Of a stretch of DNA of 64,000 nucleotides, positions 34,977-43,100 are shown in pieces; positions within the stretch are counted from its first letter, which is position 1, and each line of letters starts with the position of its first letter. Source of the DNA: an uncultured Bacteroidales bacterium (GTDB lineage: Bacteria > Bacteroidota > Bacteroidia > Bacteroidales > Paludibacteraceae); assembly GCA_946411385.1 (NCBI GenBank), contig CAMKDV010000005.1, forward strand, positions 1-64,000. The letters are read 5' to 3'. Position numbers and translations under genes: made by a program. A model generated the notes under the pieces. The model searched no databases, had not been told where the DNA came from, and saw only the letters and a program-made list of their open reading frames with translations.

Positions 34977-36638
34977 ATGTATTGGTTAACCAACCTTTTT
35001 ATCGGAACCGGTATCGCTCACTCCATCTTCGCGTTGTGTCTGGTGATAGGCTGTGGTATCTTTCTGAGCCACACGCTGAAAATCAAAGGTATCACCCTGG
35101 GCATAACGTGGATATTGTTCTGCGGTATAGCGTTCTCGCATTTCGGCATGCGTCTTGACCCGATGGTGGAGGCGTTTGCCAAGGATCTGGGACTTATCCT
35201 GTTCGTCTATTCGATAGGTCTGCAAGTCGGTCCGAGTTTCTTTGCCTCGTTCGGCAAACAAAGTCTGCGGATGAACCTCATGGCGATGAGTGTCGTGCTT
35301 CTCGGCTGCATCACGGCATATATCATCCATCTGACCTCGGGCGTGGATATAGCCACGATGGTAGGTGTGCTGTGCGGTGCTGTGACCAACACGCCGGGCC
35401 TGGGTGCTGCCGAACAGGCATATATGGATGTGAGCGGCGTGAGCAATCCCAACATTGCTGCCGGTTATGCGATGGCGTATCCATTGGGCGTGGTAGGCAT
35501 CATCTTGTCGCTCATGGCATTCAAGTGGATCTTCAAGATGTCGATGCGTGAGGAAGAGGAGAAAGTGAATGCCACCAAGAAGCAGCAAGACGAGATAGAG
35601 CATATCGATATCCGCCTGACCAATCCTCAGGTGGACGGCATTCGCCTCTCGGAGCTGTCGCAGTACTGCCGCGTACATTTCGTCGTTTCGCGACTGGTGC
35701 ATCCTAATGGTACGGATATGGTGGCCGAGGGCGACAGCGTGTTGCATACAGGCGATACCATCCGCGTGGTGATTGACAAGCGATACAAGAAAAGCATCAT
35801 GCTGCTCGGTGAGCAGACCAAGCTCGACGAACAACTGGATGCACCTCGTTCGCTCGTGTCGCGTCATGTGATCGTTACCAAGCCCGAACTGAACGGCAAG
35901 CGTATAGGCGACCTCCATGTGCGCGAGACCTATCATATCTCCATCACCCGTATACGCCGTGCCGGCGTTGATCTGCTCGCTACGCACGACCTAATCCTGC
36001 AGCTCGGCGACCGCCTGACTATCGTGGGTGAGGAGAATGTGATAACCAAAGTAGGGGAAGTGTTCGGCAATACGGCGAAGAAGCTTGACGCACCTAACCT
36101 TGTGTCGCTCTTCTTCGGTATCGTGCTGGGTATAGGCGTAGGCTGTCTGCCTATCGCTTTGCCCGGTTTGTCGCAACCGTTCAAGCTCGGTCTGGCGGGC
36201 GGTACGCTGATTGTGGCTATACTGATTGCCTATTTCGGACCTAAATACAAGGTGGTGACCTATACCACCTCCAGCGCCAATCTGATGATTCGTGAGATCG
36301 GCATTAGTCTGTTCCTTGCGGCAGTAGGATTGGGCGCAGGCAAAGAGTTCATCCCCACGCTGGTAGGCGGTGGATATGTGTGGATCGGCTATGGCGTGCT
36401 CATAACGCTTATCCCCTTGCTCATCGTGGGCATCATATCGCGTCTGTGGCTCAAGCTGGACTATTTCTCGCTGATGGGTCTGATAGCAGGTTCCACCACC
36501 GACCCTCCTGCCTTGGCGTATGCCACTTCGCAAAGTTCGCAAAACGACAATGCGGCGGTAGCTTATTCTACCGTCTATCCGCTTACGATGTTCTTGCGTG
36601 TACTGACGGCGCAGATTATGATTATGGTACTTGTGTGA
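34977..36638 (+). CDS. AspT/YidE-type membrane transporter with two TrkA-C domains
   Basis: Two blocks of membrane helices surround two RCK-C/TrkA-C domains, the layout of the aspartate-alanine exchanger family. Duplicated signature regions are AVTNTPGLGAAEQ in the first block and IAGSTTDPPALAYAT in the second, each preceded by LFVYSIGLQVGPSFF or ISLFLAAVGLGAGKE. 553 aa, normal. Substrate unknown, likely a small anion or amino acid. Its last 17 nt overlap the end of the convergent 5'-nucleotidase gene. Confidence 0.88.
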   Translation: MYWLTNLFIGTGIAHSIFALCLVIGCGIFLSHTLKIKGITLGITWILFCGIAFSHFGMRLDPMVEAFAKDLGLILFVYSIGLQVGPSFFASFGKQSLRMNLMAMSVVLLGCITAYIIHLTSGVDIATMVGVLCGAVTNTPGLGAAEQAYMDVSGVSNPNIAAGYAMAYPLGVVGIILSLMAFKWIFKMSMREEEEKVNATKKQQDEIEHIDIRLTNPQVDGIRLSELSQYCRVHFVVSRLVHPNGTDMVAEGDSVLHTGDTIRVVIDKRYKKSIMLLGEQTKLDEQLDAPRSLVSRHVIVTKPELNGKRIGDLHVRETYHISITRIRRAGVDLLATHDLILQLGDRLTIVGEENVITKVGEVFGNTAKKLDAPNLVSLFFGIVLGIGVGCLPIALPGLSQPFKLGLAGGTLIVAILIAYFGPKYKVVTYTTSSANLMIREIGISLFLAAVGLGAGKEFIPTLVGGGYVWIGYGVLITLIPLLIVGIISRLWLKLDYFSLMGLIAGSTTDPPALAYATSQSSQNDNAAVAYSTVYPLTMFLRVLTAQIMIMVLV

Positions 36639-38250
36639 TACGCTTCTGCGATGTGCGGTAGGCTTCGTTGATGTTGCCTCCCATGGCTTGTATGTAGCGG
36701 CATACAGCCTGTACATCGTTCAGCGGTTCGCCTGTTACGGGCATCAGCTGCATCTTGGCAAACGTGCCGGATGCGCCTGAGCAAGCAATGATATAGCTTT
36801 GTCCGCCTATTGTGTACGTGGCTTTCGGATTGACCGGATGCCACGTACCTTTTTGCTCGTACGGCAGTTTGCCCTCTTCGCCTTCTGCCGGCACGAACAC
36901 TTCGGTTTTTACGATGCGCCTGGTGTCACCCACGCCCGCAAACAGATGGTTCTCGTCCCAGATGACGGACGAAGGGATGCGTGCATCTACCGTGTATCGC
37001 AATCCGCTTACATGCAAGAAATCGCCATTCTCGTTCGGCAATAGGGCTACACCTACCTCCAGCGCGTCAAGCAGCTGCTGACCAGTGCATTGCACCGTGC
37101 GTAGCGTGTTGTTGAATGGCCAGATACTTACTATATCGCCAAAAGTGACGGTAGGATTGTATATCCCTGCGCGTAGTCCGCCGCCATTGCATACGCCTAT
37201 CTGCGCGCCGCTCATGTAGCGCGACACATCCGCCATCATGTCGCCCAGGTTAGTCTCGCGGCTGCGTACCAACCGGTTGTTATCCTTATCCTTGTCAATC
37301 AATGCAAACGCTGCTGTACCTACGGGCGCATTCACCAGCGCATCCAGCTCGTGCTGAACGGTTTGTACGGTGTCCCATACAGCCTGGTTGATGCGCCGGC
37401 ATTCACTTGCCGGTAGCAGTTCGTTCTGTAGACGATTGTCTTTGTCGATGGTCAGCCGGCCTATGTAGGCAAACTTCGTGGCGGTGGATGCCAGGATGAT
37501 GCTGTCGCCGCGGTCGTTGGCCAAGCGCTCGTTCAGCAGGTGATGGGCATGACCATCCAGCACGATATCGATGCCGTGCGTGGCGGCTATCAGTCCCCGC
37601 GAATCCGCTACCTCGGGATCGTCACCGAGGTGCGATAGCACAATCACAATCTCTGCACCCTCCTTGCGGGCTGCATCTACGGCTGCCTGTACACGCTCGT
37701 AGGTGTCGGTCTGGTGGAAGTTGTATAGCAGGTTGCCCGCATCGTCGATGAAATAGGTGGGGGTAGACGAACGGAACGTGGATGGTGTGGCTACGCCCAC
37801 AAAACCTACCTTCGTATTCCCGTATTTCTTTACGGCATAGGCGGGGAACAGATCCTCTTCCTGTTGCTCACCTGCGATGCGCGAGAAATTGCAGCACAGC
37901 ACTTTTCCCGTCAGCATGCCTGCCAGGTGCTCCATCTGCGGAACGGTATAGTCAAACTCATGGTTGCCAACCGTGAGGTAGTCGTAGCCTACGGTGTTCA
38001 TGATGCGTACCACGGCTTCGCCCTCCGTCAGGCTGCCTACGGTATTGCCCTGCGCAAAATCGCCGCTGCTTACTACCGAGACGTACGGCGTGCATTGCAA
38101 TTCAGCATCGCGCTGACCTGCCAGACGCGCATAGCCCTCCACGGCACAATGCACATCGTTCTCGTACAGAATAACGATCGGTTCCGTCCGCCGGCAACCT
38201 GCCAGCAGAACAACCGCAAGGAGTGAAAACAAGAAAGATGATTTGTTCAT
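36622..38250 (-). CDS. 5'-nucleotidase/UshA-type metallophosphatase lipoprotein
   Basis: The signal ends LLAVVLLAGC (lipobox), so it is a lipoprotein. The metallophosphatase domain shows ENDVHCAVEG, SSGDFAQG, VGNHEFDY, VLSHLGDDPE and LDGHAHHLL, which provide the two metal sites. The C-terminal 5'-nucleotidase substrate domain has CNGGGLRAGIYNPTV, FGDIVSIWPFNNTL and CSGASGTF. It probably hydrolyses nucleotides or sugar nucleotides outside the inner membrane. 542 aa. Promoter at 38302-38333. Confidence 0.92.
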   Translation of the reverse strand: MNKSSFLFSLLAVVLLAGCRRTEPIVILYENDVHCAVEGYARLAGQRDAELQCTPYVSVVSSGDFAQGNTVGSLTEGEAVVRIMNTVGYDYLTVGNHEFDYTVPQMEHLAGMLTGKVLCCNFSRIAGEQQEEDLFPAYAVKKYGNTKVGFVGVATPSTFRSSTPTYFIDDAGNLLYNFHQTDTYERVQAAVDAARKEGAEIVIVLSHLGDDPEVADSRGLIAATHGIDIVLDGHAHHLLNERLANDRGDSIILASTATKFAYIGRLTIDKDNRLQNELLPASECRRINQAVWDTVQTVQHELDALVNAPVGTAAFALIDKDKDNNRLVRSRETNLGDMMADVSRYMSGAQIGVCNGGGLRAGIYNPTVTFGDIVSIWPFNNTLRTVQCTGQQLLDALEVGVALLPNENGDFLHVSGLRYTVDARIPSSVIWDENHLFAGVGDTRRIVKTEVFVPAEGEEGKLPYEQKGTWHPVNPKATYTIGGQSYIIACSGASGTFAKMQLMPVTGEPLNDVQAVCRYIQAMGGNINEAYRTSQKRITQVP

Positions 38251-38301
38251 ATCGGTATTCCTATGATTTGTTCAAGTCGGTATTACTATGGTATTTCTCT
38301 G

Positions 38302-38333
38302 CAAAGATACGATTTTTTTCTGACATTTGCAAA
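38302..38333 (-). promoter_or_regulatory. Bacteroidota promoter of the 5'-nucleotidase gene
   Basis: Minus strand TTTGC, 20-nt spacer, TATCTTTG; divergent from 38370-38401. Confidence 0.83.
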
Positions 38334-38369
38334 TTATTTTGCGTTGAAACGAATTTTTTTCATCATATT

Positions 38370-38401
38370 CTTGCAAAAGTCATTTTTTTTTCGTACCTTT
38401 G
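38370..38401 (+). promoter_or_regulatory. Bacteroidota promoter of the DUF1893 gene
   Basis: CTTGC at 38370, 20-nt spacer, TACCTTTG at 38394-38401. The chosen ATG is at 38459; an upstream open frame starting at 38399 lies on the promoter itself and cannot be the start. Confidence 0.8.
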
Positions 38402-38458
38402 CATCGAAATATCATGATTAAGTCGAAATACTGTCTTACCCCATATAAAATGATAATT

Positions 38459-39331
38459 ATGAGGAAAATACTTTATGCAGTCTTGGCGTTGGCGATGCTG
38501 ACGGGCTGCGCAAACAAAGGAGAGAAACTTCTCCGCTCGCTCGAAGAGCAGGGCGTTGGTATGCTTGTGCTCAACCATGACCAAACCACCTCGTACAATG
38601 CCCCCGGCGTACAGGACCTGTTGCGGCTGACTGCCGAAGAGCCCGAACGGCTGCAAGGCGCTACCGTGGCGGACAAACGCGTAGGCAAAGCGGCAGCTTC
38701 GCTGATGATCTGCGGCAAGGTGAAAGAAGTGTACACCCCGCTCGTCAGCACTCCCGCACGCGAGATGCTTGAGAAGGCAGGTATACCGCTCTATGCGCGT
38801 GAGGAGATTCCCTTGATGCTGAACAAAGACGGCAGCGACCTCTGCCCCATGGAGAAAAAACTTTTGGACTTCTCCGACCCTATGGAGTGCGCCATGGTGC
38901 TGCGCGGCAGTTCGGCGGAAGGTATAGCCATGCTCAAGATGCTTAACGAGCAGGGATTGAGTCTGCTGGTATATAACAACGACGAGCTGACGACGCATGC
39001 CAACCGCGGCGTGCAAGACCTGCTGACGCTGATAGCCGAGCAGCCCGAAAGGCTGAAAGGGGCAATAGTGGCGGACAAACTGATAGGCAAGGCTGCTGCT
39101 GCGCTGATGGCAACGGGCGGCGTAGTAGAGGTGCATACCAACATCATCTGCACTGCCGGGCGCGAACTGCTGGAGAAACAGGGTATCAAAGTGTTTGCTC
39201 GGGAAGAAGTGCCGCAGATACTCAACCGCGACCGTTCGGCGATGTGCCCGATAGATTCGAAGATAGCCGAGGTGGAGAGTGTGGAGGAATGTGTGAACGT
39301 GCTGAAGGAGAGTTTCGGGTTCACAGATTGA
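38459..39331 (+). CDS. Lipoprotein with two tandem DUF1893 domains
   Basis: A lipobox (LALAMLTGC, Cys17) is followed by two clearly related halves of about 130 residues. Each half shows the DUF1893 pattern: V/S(M/L)LV, GVQDLL..(I/T)AE(E/Q)PERL(Q/K)GA..ADK..GKAAA, then AREMLEKAGI or GRELLEKQGI, and the Cys motif DLCPME (first) or AMCPID (second). Other DUF1893 proteins I know of are single-domain and cytoplasmic, with a cytidine-deaminase-like fold; activity is unproven. An exported duplicated form is unusual. 290 aa. The promoter is at 38370-38401 and the next lipoprotein follows after 37 bp. Confidence 0.8.
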   Translation: MRKILYAVLALAMLTGCANKGEKLLRSLEEQGVGMLVLNHDQTTSYNAPGVQDLLRLTAEEPERLQGATVADKRVGKAAASLMICGKVKEVYTPLVSTPAREMLEKAGIPLYAREEIPLMLNKDGSDLCPMEKKLLDFSDPMECAMVLRGSSAEGIAMLKMLNEQGLSLLVYNNDELTTHANRGVQDLLTLIAEQPERLKGAIVADKLIGKAAAALMATGGVVEVHTNIICTAGRELLEKQGIKVFAREEVPQILNRDRSAMCPIDSKIAEVESVEECVNVLKESFGFTD

Positions 39332-39368
39332 ACAGATTAACCAGATACGATGGGAAAAATTTATAGGT

Positions 39369-39782
39369 ATGAAAACGAAAGTAATCATTCTGATGATAGT
39401 AGCGGGGATGCTGGCGGCATGCAAGTCGCAAGAACCGCAGAGAGAAAACCGAGGCAGGATAGTAGGGACACTCAGCTGCTATGATGCGGAGCGTGAGAAT
39501 ATCCTGAAAGGCTATTTTATTGAGATAAACGGCTCAGCTGATGGTATCCACTATGACAAGACGCTATTGTCATTCAATATTGATGTCAAGGATTCAATAT
39601 ATGTTGCTTGGGGCAGCAGGGTTATTTCGCCTATTGCTCTTCCTTATGATTTTACGTATAAGATTGTATCATACGGAGATGAAGGGTACGTTAAGTATGA
39701 GATTCCCTGTGAATCTGCGCTTGAATGGTGTCCGTTTCCGCCTCTTGATACAATATGGCAAGTGCTGATATATCCGAAATAG
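39369..39782 (+). CDS. Small lipoprotein of unknown function (137 aa)
   Basis: MIVAGMLAAC is a good lipobox. The mature part is about 120 residues, acidic to neutral, with four further Cys or Trp positions (TLSCYDAE, IPCESALEWCPFPP). No family recognised. It sits 15 bp before the polyferredoxin gene, maybe in the same operon. Confidence 0.7.
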   Translation: MKTKVIILMIVAGMLAACKSQEPQRENRGRIVGTLSCYDAERENILKGYFIEINGSADGIHYDKTLLSFNIDVKDSIYVAWGSRVISPIALPYDFTYKIVSYGDEGYVKYEIPCESALEWCPFPPLDTIWQVLIYPK

Positions 39783-39797
39783 AAAACTGACTATACT

Positions 39798-41303
39798 ATG
39801 AAAGAAAAGAAAAACAATCTATTACGGGCGGTGCGAGTGGCGCTGGCTACGATATGTTTCGTAGCTGTGAATCTGCTACTGCTCGGTGCCAGCTGGCGGC
39901 TGAACATCTGGCTGAGTTGGGTAGCCAAGATTCAGTTTCTGCCGGCATTGATGGCGCTGGATGCATCCATCCTGGCGGCGTTGGTGGTGCTGACGCTGAT
40001 ATTCGGACGAATGTATTGCAGCGTGATATGTCCGCTGGGCGTGATGCAGGATATTTTCGGCCGGCTGGGTAAGAAAGCGAAGAAGAACCGCTACAGCCAT
40101 TCGCCGGAGAAGAAAGTGCTGCGGTACTCGGTTCTGGTGGTGTTCGTGGTGTGTATGTTCGTAGGTTTTGCGCCGGTGACGACCTTGCTTGCACCGTATT
40201 CGGCGTACGGCAGGATAGTCAACTCGCTGTTCCGGCCGCTATACGACATGTTGGGCAACATGCTGGCAACGATAGATGCTGCGCATGGCTGGTATATGTT
40301 CTCCGAAGCAGAGATATGGATGCGGAGCGTGACGACGTTCGCGGTAGCATTGTTGACGCTGGCGGTGCTGGGTGTACTGGCCTGGCGCAACGGCAGAACG
40401 TACTGCAATACAATATGTCCGGTGGGAACGATCCTATCATTCTTCGCACGTTTCTCGGTGCTGAAGATACAACTGGACAAAGACAAATGCAAGAACTGCT
40501 CGCTGTGCGAACGCAACTGCAAGGCATCGGCCATCGACTTCAAGGCGGGTACGGTAGATTACAGCCGTTGCGTGGTATGCGGCGACTGCCTGACGCAGTG
40601 CAGGCATGGGGCGTTGGAATATAGACCGCTGTCAGCGGTCAGCAGTCAGCAATCAGCAGTCAGCGGTCAGCCTGACATGAACAGGCGTGCGATGCTGACC
40701 GGTGCGGCTGTGATGGTAGGTACGGCGGCAATGGCGCAAGCCAAGATCAAGGTGGACGGAGGATTGGCGGAGATAGAGGACAAACAAGCTCCCAAACGCG
40801 AGACACCCATCACACCACCGGGATCGCTGTCGGCACGCAACATGCAGAAGCATTGCACGGCTTGCCAGCTATGCGTAAGCAACTGCCCGAACAACGTGCT
40901 GCGTCCGTCGTCCGACCCGATGAAGCTGATGCAACCCGAGATGTCGTTCGAGCGCGGGTACTGCCGTCCGGAATGTACCCGCTGTTCGCAGGTTTGTCCG
41001 ACGGCGGCTATCAAGCCTATAACGCCTGAAGAGAAGACCGCCATCCATGTGGGGCATGCCGTGTGGATAGCCGAGAACTGCATCCCCGTGGACAAAGGTG
41101 ACGCATGCGGCGCATGTGCCCGCCATTGTCCGACGCTGGCGATAGAGATGGTGGAATATACGACCAAGGACGGTCGTATGGTACAAGTGCCCGCCATCGA
41201 CAACGAGCGCTGTATAGGCTGCGGAAAATGTGAGTACCTCTGTCCCGCAAGGCCGTTCAGTGCCATCTATGTAGAAGGTAATGTAACCCATCATATCAGC
41301 TAA
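39798..41303 (+). CDS. Membrane polyferredoxin (NapH/NapG-like fusion)
   Basis: The N-terminal part has several membrane helices and two Cys pairs of the NapH type (YCSVICPLGV and YCNTICPVGT), then a pair of 4Fe-4S clusters (CKNCSLCERNC, CVVCGDCLTQC). From residue about 294 a second part starts with MNRRAMLTGAAVM, which looks like a twin-arginine signal, and carries four more clusters (CTACQLCVSNCP, CRPECTRCSQVCP, CGACARHCP, CIGCGKCEYLCP). The family moves electrons between quinones and periplasmic reductases. The two parts are joined by a linker encoded by six heptamers (40631-40672). 501 aa; it is followed after 2 bp by a Tat-signal reductase, the probable partner. Confidence 0.85.
   Translation: MKEKKNNLLRAVRVALATICFVAVNLLLLGASWRLNIWLSWVAKIQFLPALMALDASILAALVVLTLIFGRMYCSVICPLGVMQDIFGRLGKKAKKNRYSHSPEKKVLRYSVLVVFVVCMFVGFAPVTTLLAPYSAYGRIVNSLFRPLYDMLGNMLATIDAAHGWYMFSEAEIWMRSVTTFAVALLTLAVLGVLAWRNGRTYCNTICPVGTILSFFARFSVLKIQLDKDKCKNCSLCERNCKASAIDFKAGTVDYSRCVVCGDCLTQCRHGALEYRPLSAVSSQQSAVSGQPDMNRRAMLTGAAVMVGTAAMAQAKIKVDGGLAEIEDKQAPKRETPITPPGSLSARNMQKHCTACQLCVSNCPNNVLRPSSDPMKLMQPEMSFERGYCRPECTRCSQVCPTAAIKPITPEEKTAIHVGHAVWIAENCIPVDKGDACGACARHCPTLAIEMVEYTTKDGRMVQVPAIDNERCIGCGKCEYLCPARPFSAIYVEGNVTHHIS
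40631..40672 (+). repeat. Six in-frame heptamers inside the polyferredoxin gene
   Basis: Units GTCAGCG, GTCAGCA, GTCAGCA, ATCAGCA, GTCAGCG, GTCAGCC; 42 nt in total, which equals 14 codons. Because 7 is not a multiple of 3, gain or loss of one unit would shift the frame, while three units would not. Confidence 0.93.
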
Positions 41304-41305
41304 CT

Positions 41306-42709
41306 ATGAACAGACGAGATTTTTTGAAACATTCCGCTGCGGCGGTAGCAGGCACTTCGGTGTTGCTTACAGCGTGCAAGCATTCCGCAAACAAGCCTGC
41401 CGACGATGCCGGCAGCCTTACCGATAGCGATCCGAAGGACATGACCTACCGCATCAATCCGAACACGGGCGACCGCGTCTCGCTGCTCGGCTATGGCATG
41501 ATGCGTCTGCCGGTGGAGCAGGGCGGTACGGAACGTGAGAACCCCGACTCACCCATCGACCAGCAGATGGTGAACGACCTCGTCGATTATGCCATGGCGC
41601 ATGGCGTCAATTTTTACGACACCTCGCCCGCTTATTGCCAGGGCAGGTCCGAAGAGTCGACAGGCATAGCCCTGAGCCGTTATCCGCGTAATACCTACTT
41701 TCTGTCCACCAAACTGTCGAACTTCGATTCGTCAACATGGAGCCGCGAAGAGTCGCAGGCGATGTTCGAACGCTCGCTCCGCTATCTCCGTACCGATTAT
41801 GTCGACTACCTGCTGATGCATAGCGTAGGCGGTGGCAGAGATGCCCTCAAGACTTTCAATGGACGATATATGGACAACGGCATACTGGATTGGCTCGTCG
41901 AGCAGAAGCAGAAAGGGCGTATACGCAACCTCGGCTTCTCCTACCACGGCGATGTGCGTATCTTCGATATGCTGATGCGCTGGCATGACGAGGGCAAGTA
42001 CCACTGGGATTTTGTGCTCATCGAACTCAACTTTGTCGACTGGAACTATGCCAACGAGATCAACCCGCGCAATACCGATGCGTCGTACCTCTATGGCGAA
42101 CTGCACAAGCGTGGCATTCCGGCTAATGTCATGGAGCCGCTGCTCGGTGGCCGTCTGGCTAAACAGCCTACGCCTATCCTCCACGAGATGAGGCAGATGG
42201 ATATCCATGCCACTCCGGCTGAGTGGGCTTTCCGCTATGCCGGTACGCCCGAAGGTGTACTTACTGTGCTGAGCGGCATGACCTACATGGAGCACCTCCG
42301 TGAGAACTGCCGCACCTATTCGCCGCTGAGGCCCATCACGCCGGAAGAGGATGCGATGCTGATGCGTATGGCGGCAGAGATTGTCGAGATGAAGGCGGTG
42401 CCATGCACAGCGTGCAACTATTGCATGCCGTGCCCCTACGGACTGAACATACCCATCATCTTCAGCTATTACAACAACTGCCTCTCCGAGGAGCTGATGC
42501 CTGTCGTGTCCGACAATGGCGATAGAGCTTTCCGTCAGGCACGCAAACGCTGGCTGTTGGGCTACGATCGAGCCGTACCGCGCACCCGTCAGGCTGACCA
42601 CTGCATCGGCTGCGGTCATTGCATACCTCATTGCCCGCAACGCATCGATATCCCGGCTGAGATGCAGCGTGTTGACCGCCTCGTAGAGCAACTCAAGCAG
42701 TCGATGTAA
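41306..42709 (+). CDS. Tat-signal aldo/keto reductase with two 4Fe-4S clusters, putative lipoprotein
   Basis: MNRRDFLKHSAAAV is a twin-arginine signal and VLLTAC (Cys24) a lipobox. The central domain is an aldo/keto reductase (LLGYGMMRLPVE, FYDTSPAYCQGRSEE, FLSTKLS, LLMHSV). The C-terminal section has ferredoxin motifs CTACNYCMPCP and CIGCGHCIPHCP. Such proteins are widespread in Bacteroidota and probably take electrons from a membrane partner, here likely the upstream polyferredoxin. 467 aa. TatA and TatC follow, which could export it. Confidence 0.9.
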   Translation: MNRRDFLKHSAAAVAGTSVLLTACKHSANKPADDAGSLTDSDPKDMTYRINPNTGDRVSLLGYGMMRLPVEQGGTERENPDSPIDQQMVNDLVDYAMAHGVNFYDTSPAYCQGRSEESTGIALSRYPRNTYFLSTKLSNFDSSTWSREESQAMFERSLRYLRTDYVDYLLMHSVGGGRDALKTFNGRYMDNGILDWLVEQKQKGRIRNLGFSYHGDVRIFDMLMRWHDEGKYHWDFVLIELNFVDWNYANEINPRNTDASYLYGELHKRGIPANVMEPLLGGRLAKQPTPILHEMRQMDIHATPAEWAFRYAGTPEGVLTVLSGMTYMEHLRENCRTYSPLRPITPEEDAMLMRMAAEIVEMKAVPCTACNYCMPCPYGLNIPIIFSYYNNCLSEELMPVVSDNGDRAFRQARKRWLLGYDRAVPRTRQADHCIGCGHCIPHCPQRIDIPAEMQRVDRLVEQLKQSM

Positions 42710-42710
42710 T

Positions 42711-42730
42711 ATCAGCCATTATTGGCTGAT
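42711..42730. repeat. Hairpin ATCAGCCA-N4-TGGCTGAT, copy 2
   Basis: Perfect 8-bp stem with loop TTAT, directly after the reductase stop; same stem as at 33995-34014. Confidence 0.85.
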
Positions 42731-42734
42731 TAAA

Positions 42735-42816
42735 ATCACAAATGACAAATCACCTACGGCGAAGCAGATCGTTCGCGCGTAGCGCGATAAGAAATGACAA
42801 ATCACAAATAACAAAT
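42735..42816. repeat. Dispersed repeat, copy B
   Basis: The 37-bp core lies at 42755-42791 (TACGGCGAAGCAGATCG at its start) with AAATGACA/AAATCACA heptamers on both sides. Within it TCGCGC-GTA-GCGCGA can pair perfectly. It fills the space before tatA. Confidence 0.92.
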
Positions 42817-42820
42817 ACTT

Positions 42821-43033
42821 ATGATAGGAACTTGGGAAATTATTCTGATCGTACTGGTCATTCTCCTTATCTTCGGCGGCAAGAAGATCCCCGAACTGAT
42901 GAAAGGTCTCGGTAAAGGTGTCAAGTCGTTCAAGGACGGCGTCAACGGTAAGGATGATGAAGTAGCCTCTGATGAAGCAGAGAAAAAGGAAACAAAAGAG
43001 GAAGTCAAATCACAAATGACAAATGACAAATGA
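42821..43033 (+). CDS. tatA: Twin-arginine translocase subunit TatA
   Basis: TatA forms the pore that moves folded Tat substrates. Features are the N-terminal helix ([22 protein letters not shown]), the hinge FGGKK(I/L)PEL, an amphipathic helix and a charged tail. At 70 aa it is short but normal. The last residues (KSQMTNDK) and the stop codon come from AATGACA heptamers (43008-43042), so the tail is repeat-derived. No TatB is seen nearby, as in many TatAC systems. Confidence 0.93.
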   Translation: MIGTWEIILIVLVILLIFGGKKIPELMKGLGKGVKSFKDGVNGKDDEVASDEAEKKETKEEVKSQMTNDK

Positions 43034-43100
43034 CAAATCACCATACGGCGAAGCAGATCGTTCGAGCAGAGCGAGATAAGAAATGACAAATCACAAATGT
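43007..43100. repeat. Dispersed repeat, copy C, overlapping tatA end and tatC start
   Basis: Five heptamers AATCACA/AATGACA at 43008-43042, then the 37-bp core at 43044-43080, then more heptamers that include the tatC ATG at 43097. Confidence 0.92.

Noticed and set aside
38399..38458. Earlier start for the DUF1893 lipoprotein
   Set aside because: It lies on the promoter -7 box; ATG 38459 gives a proper lipoprotein signal.
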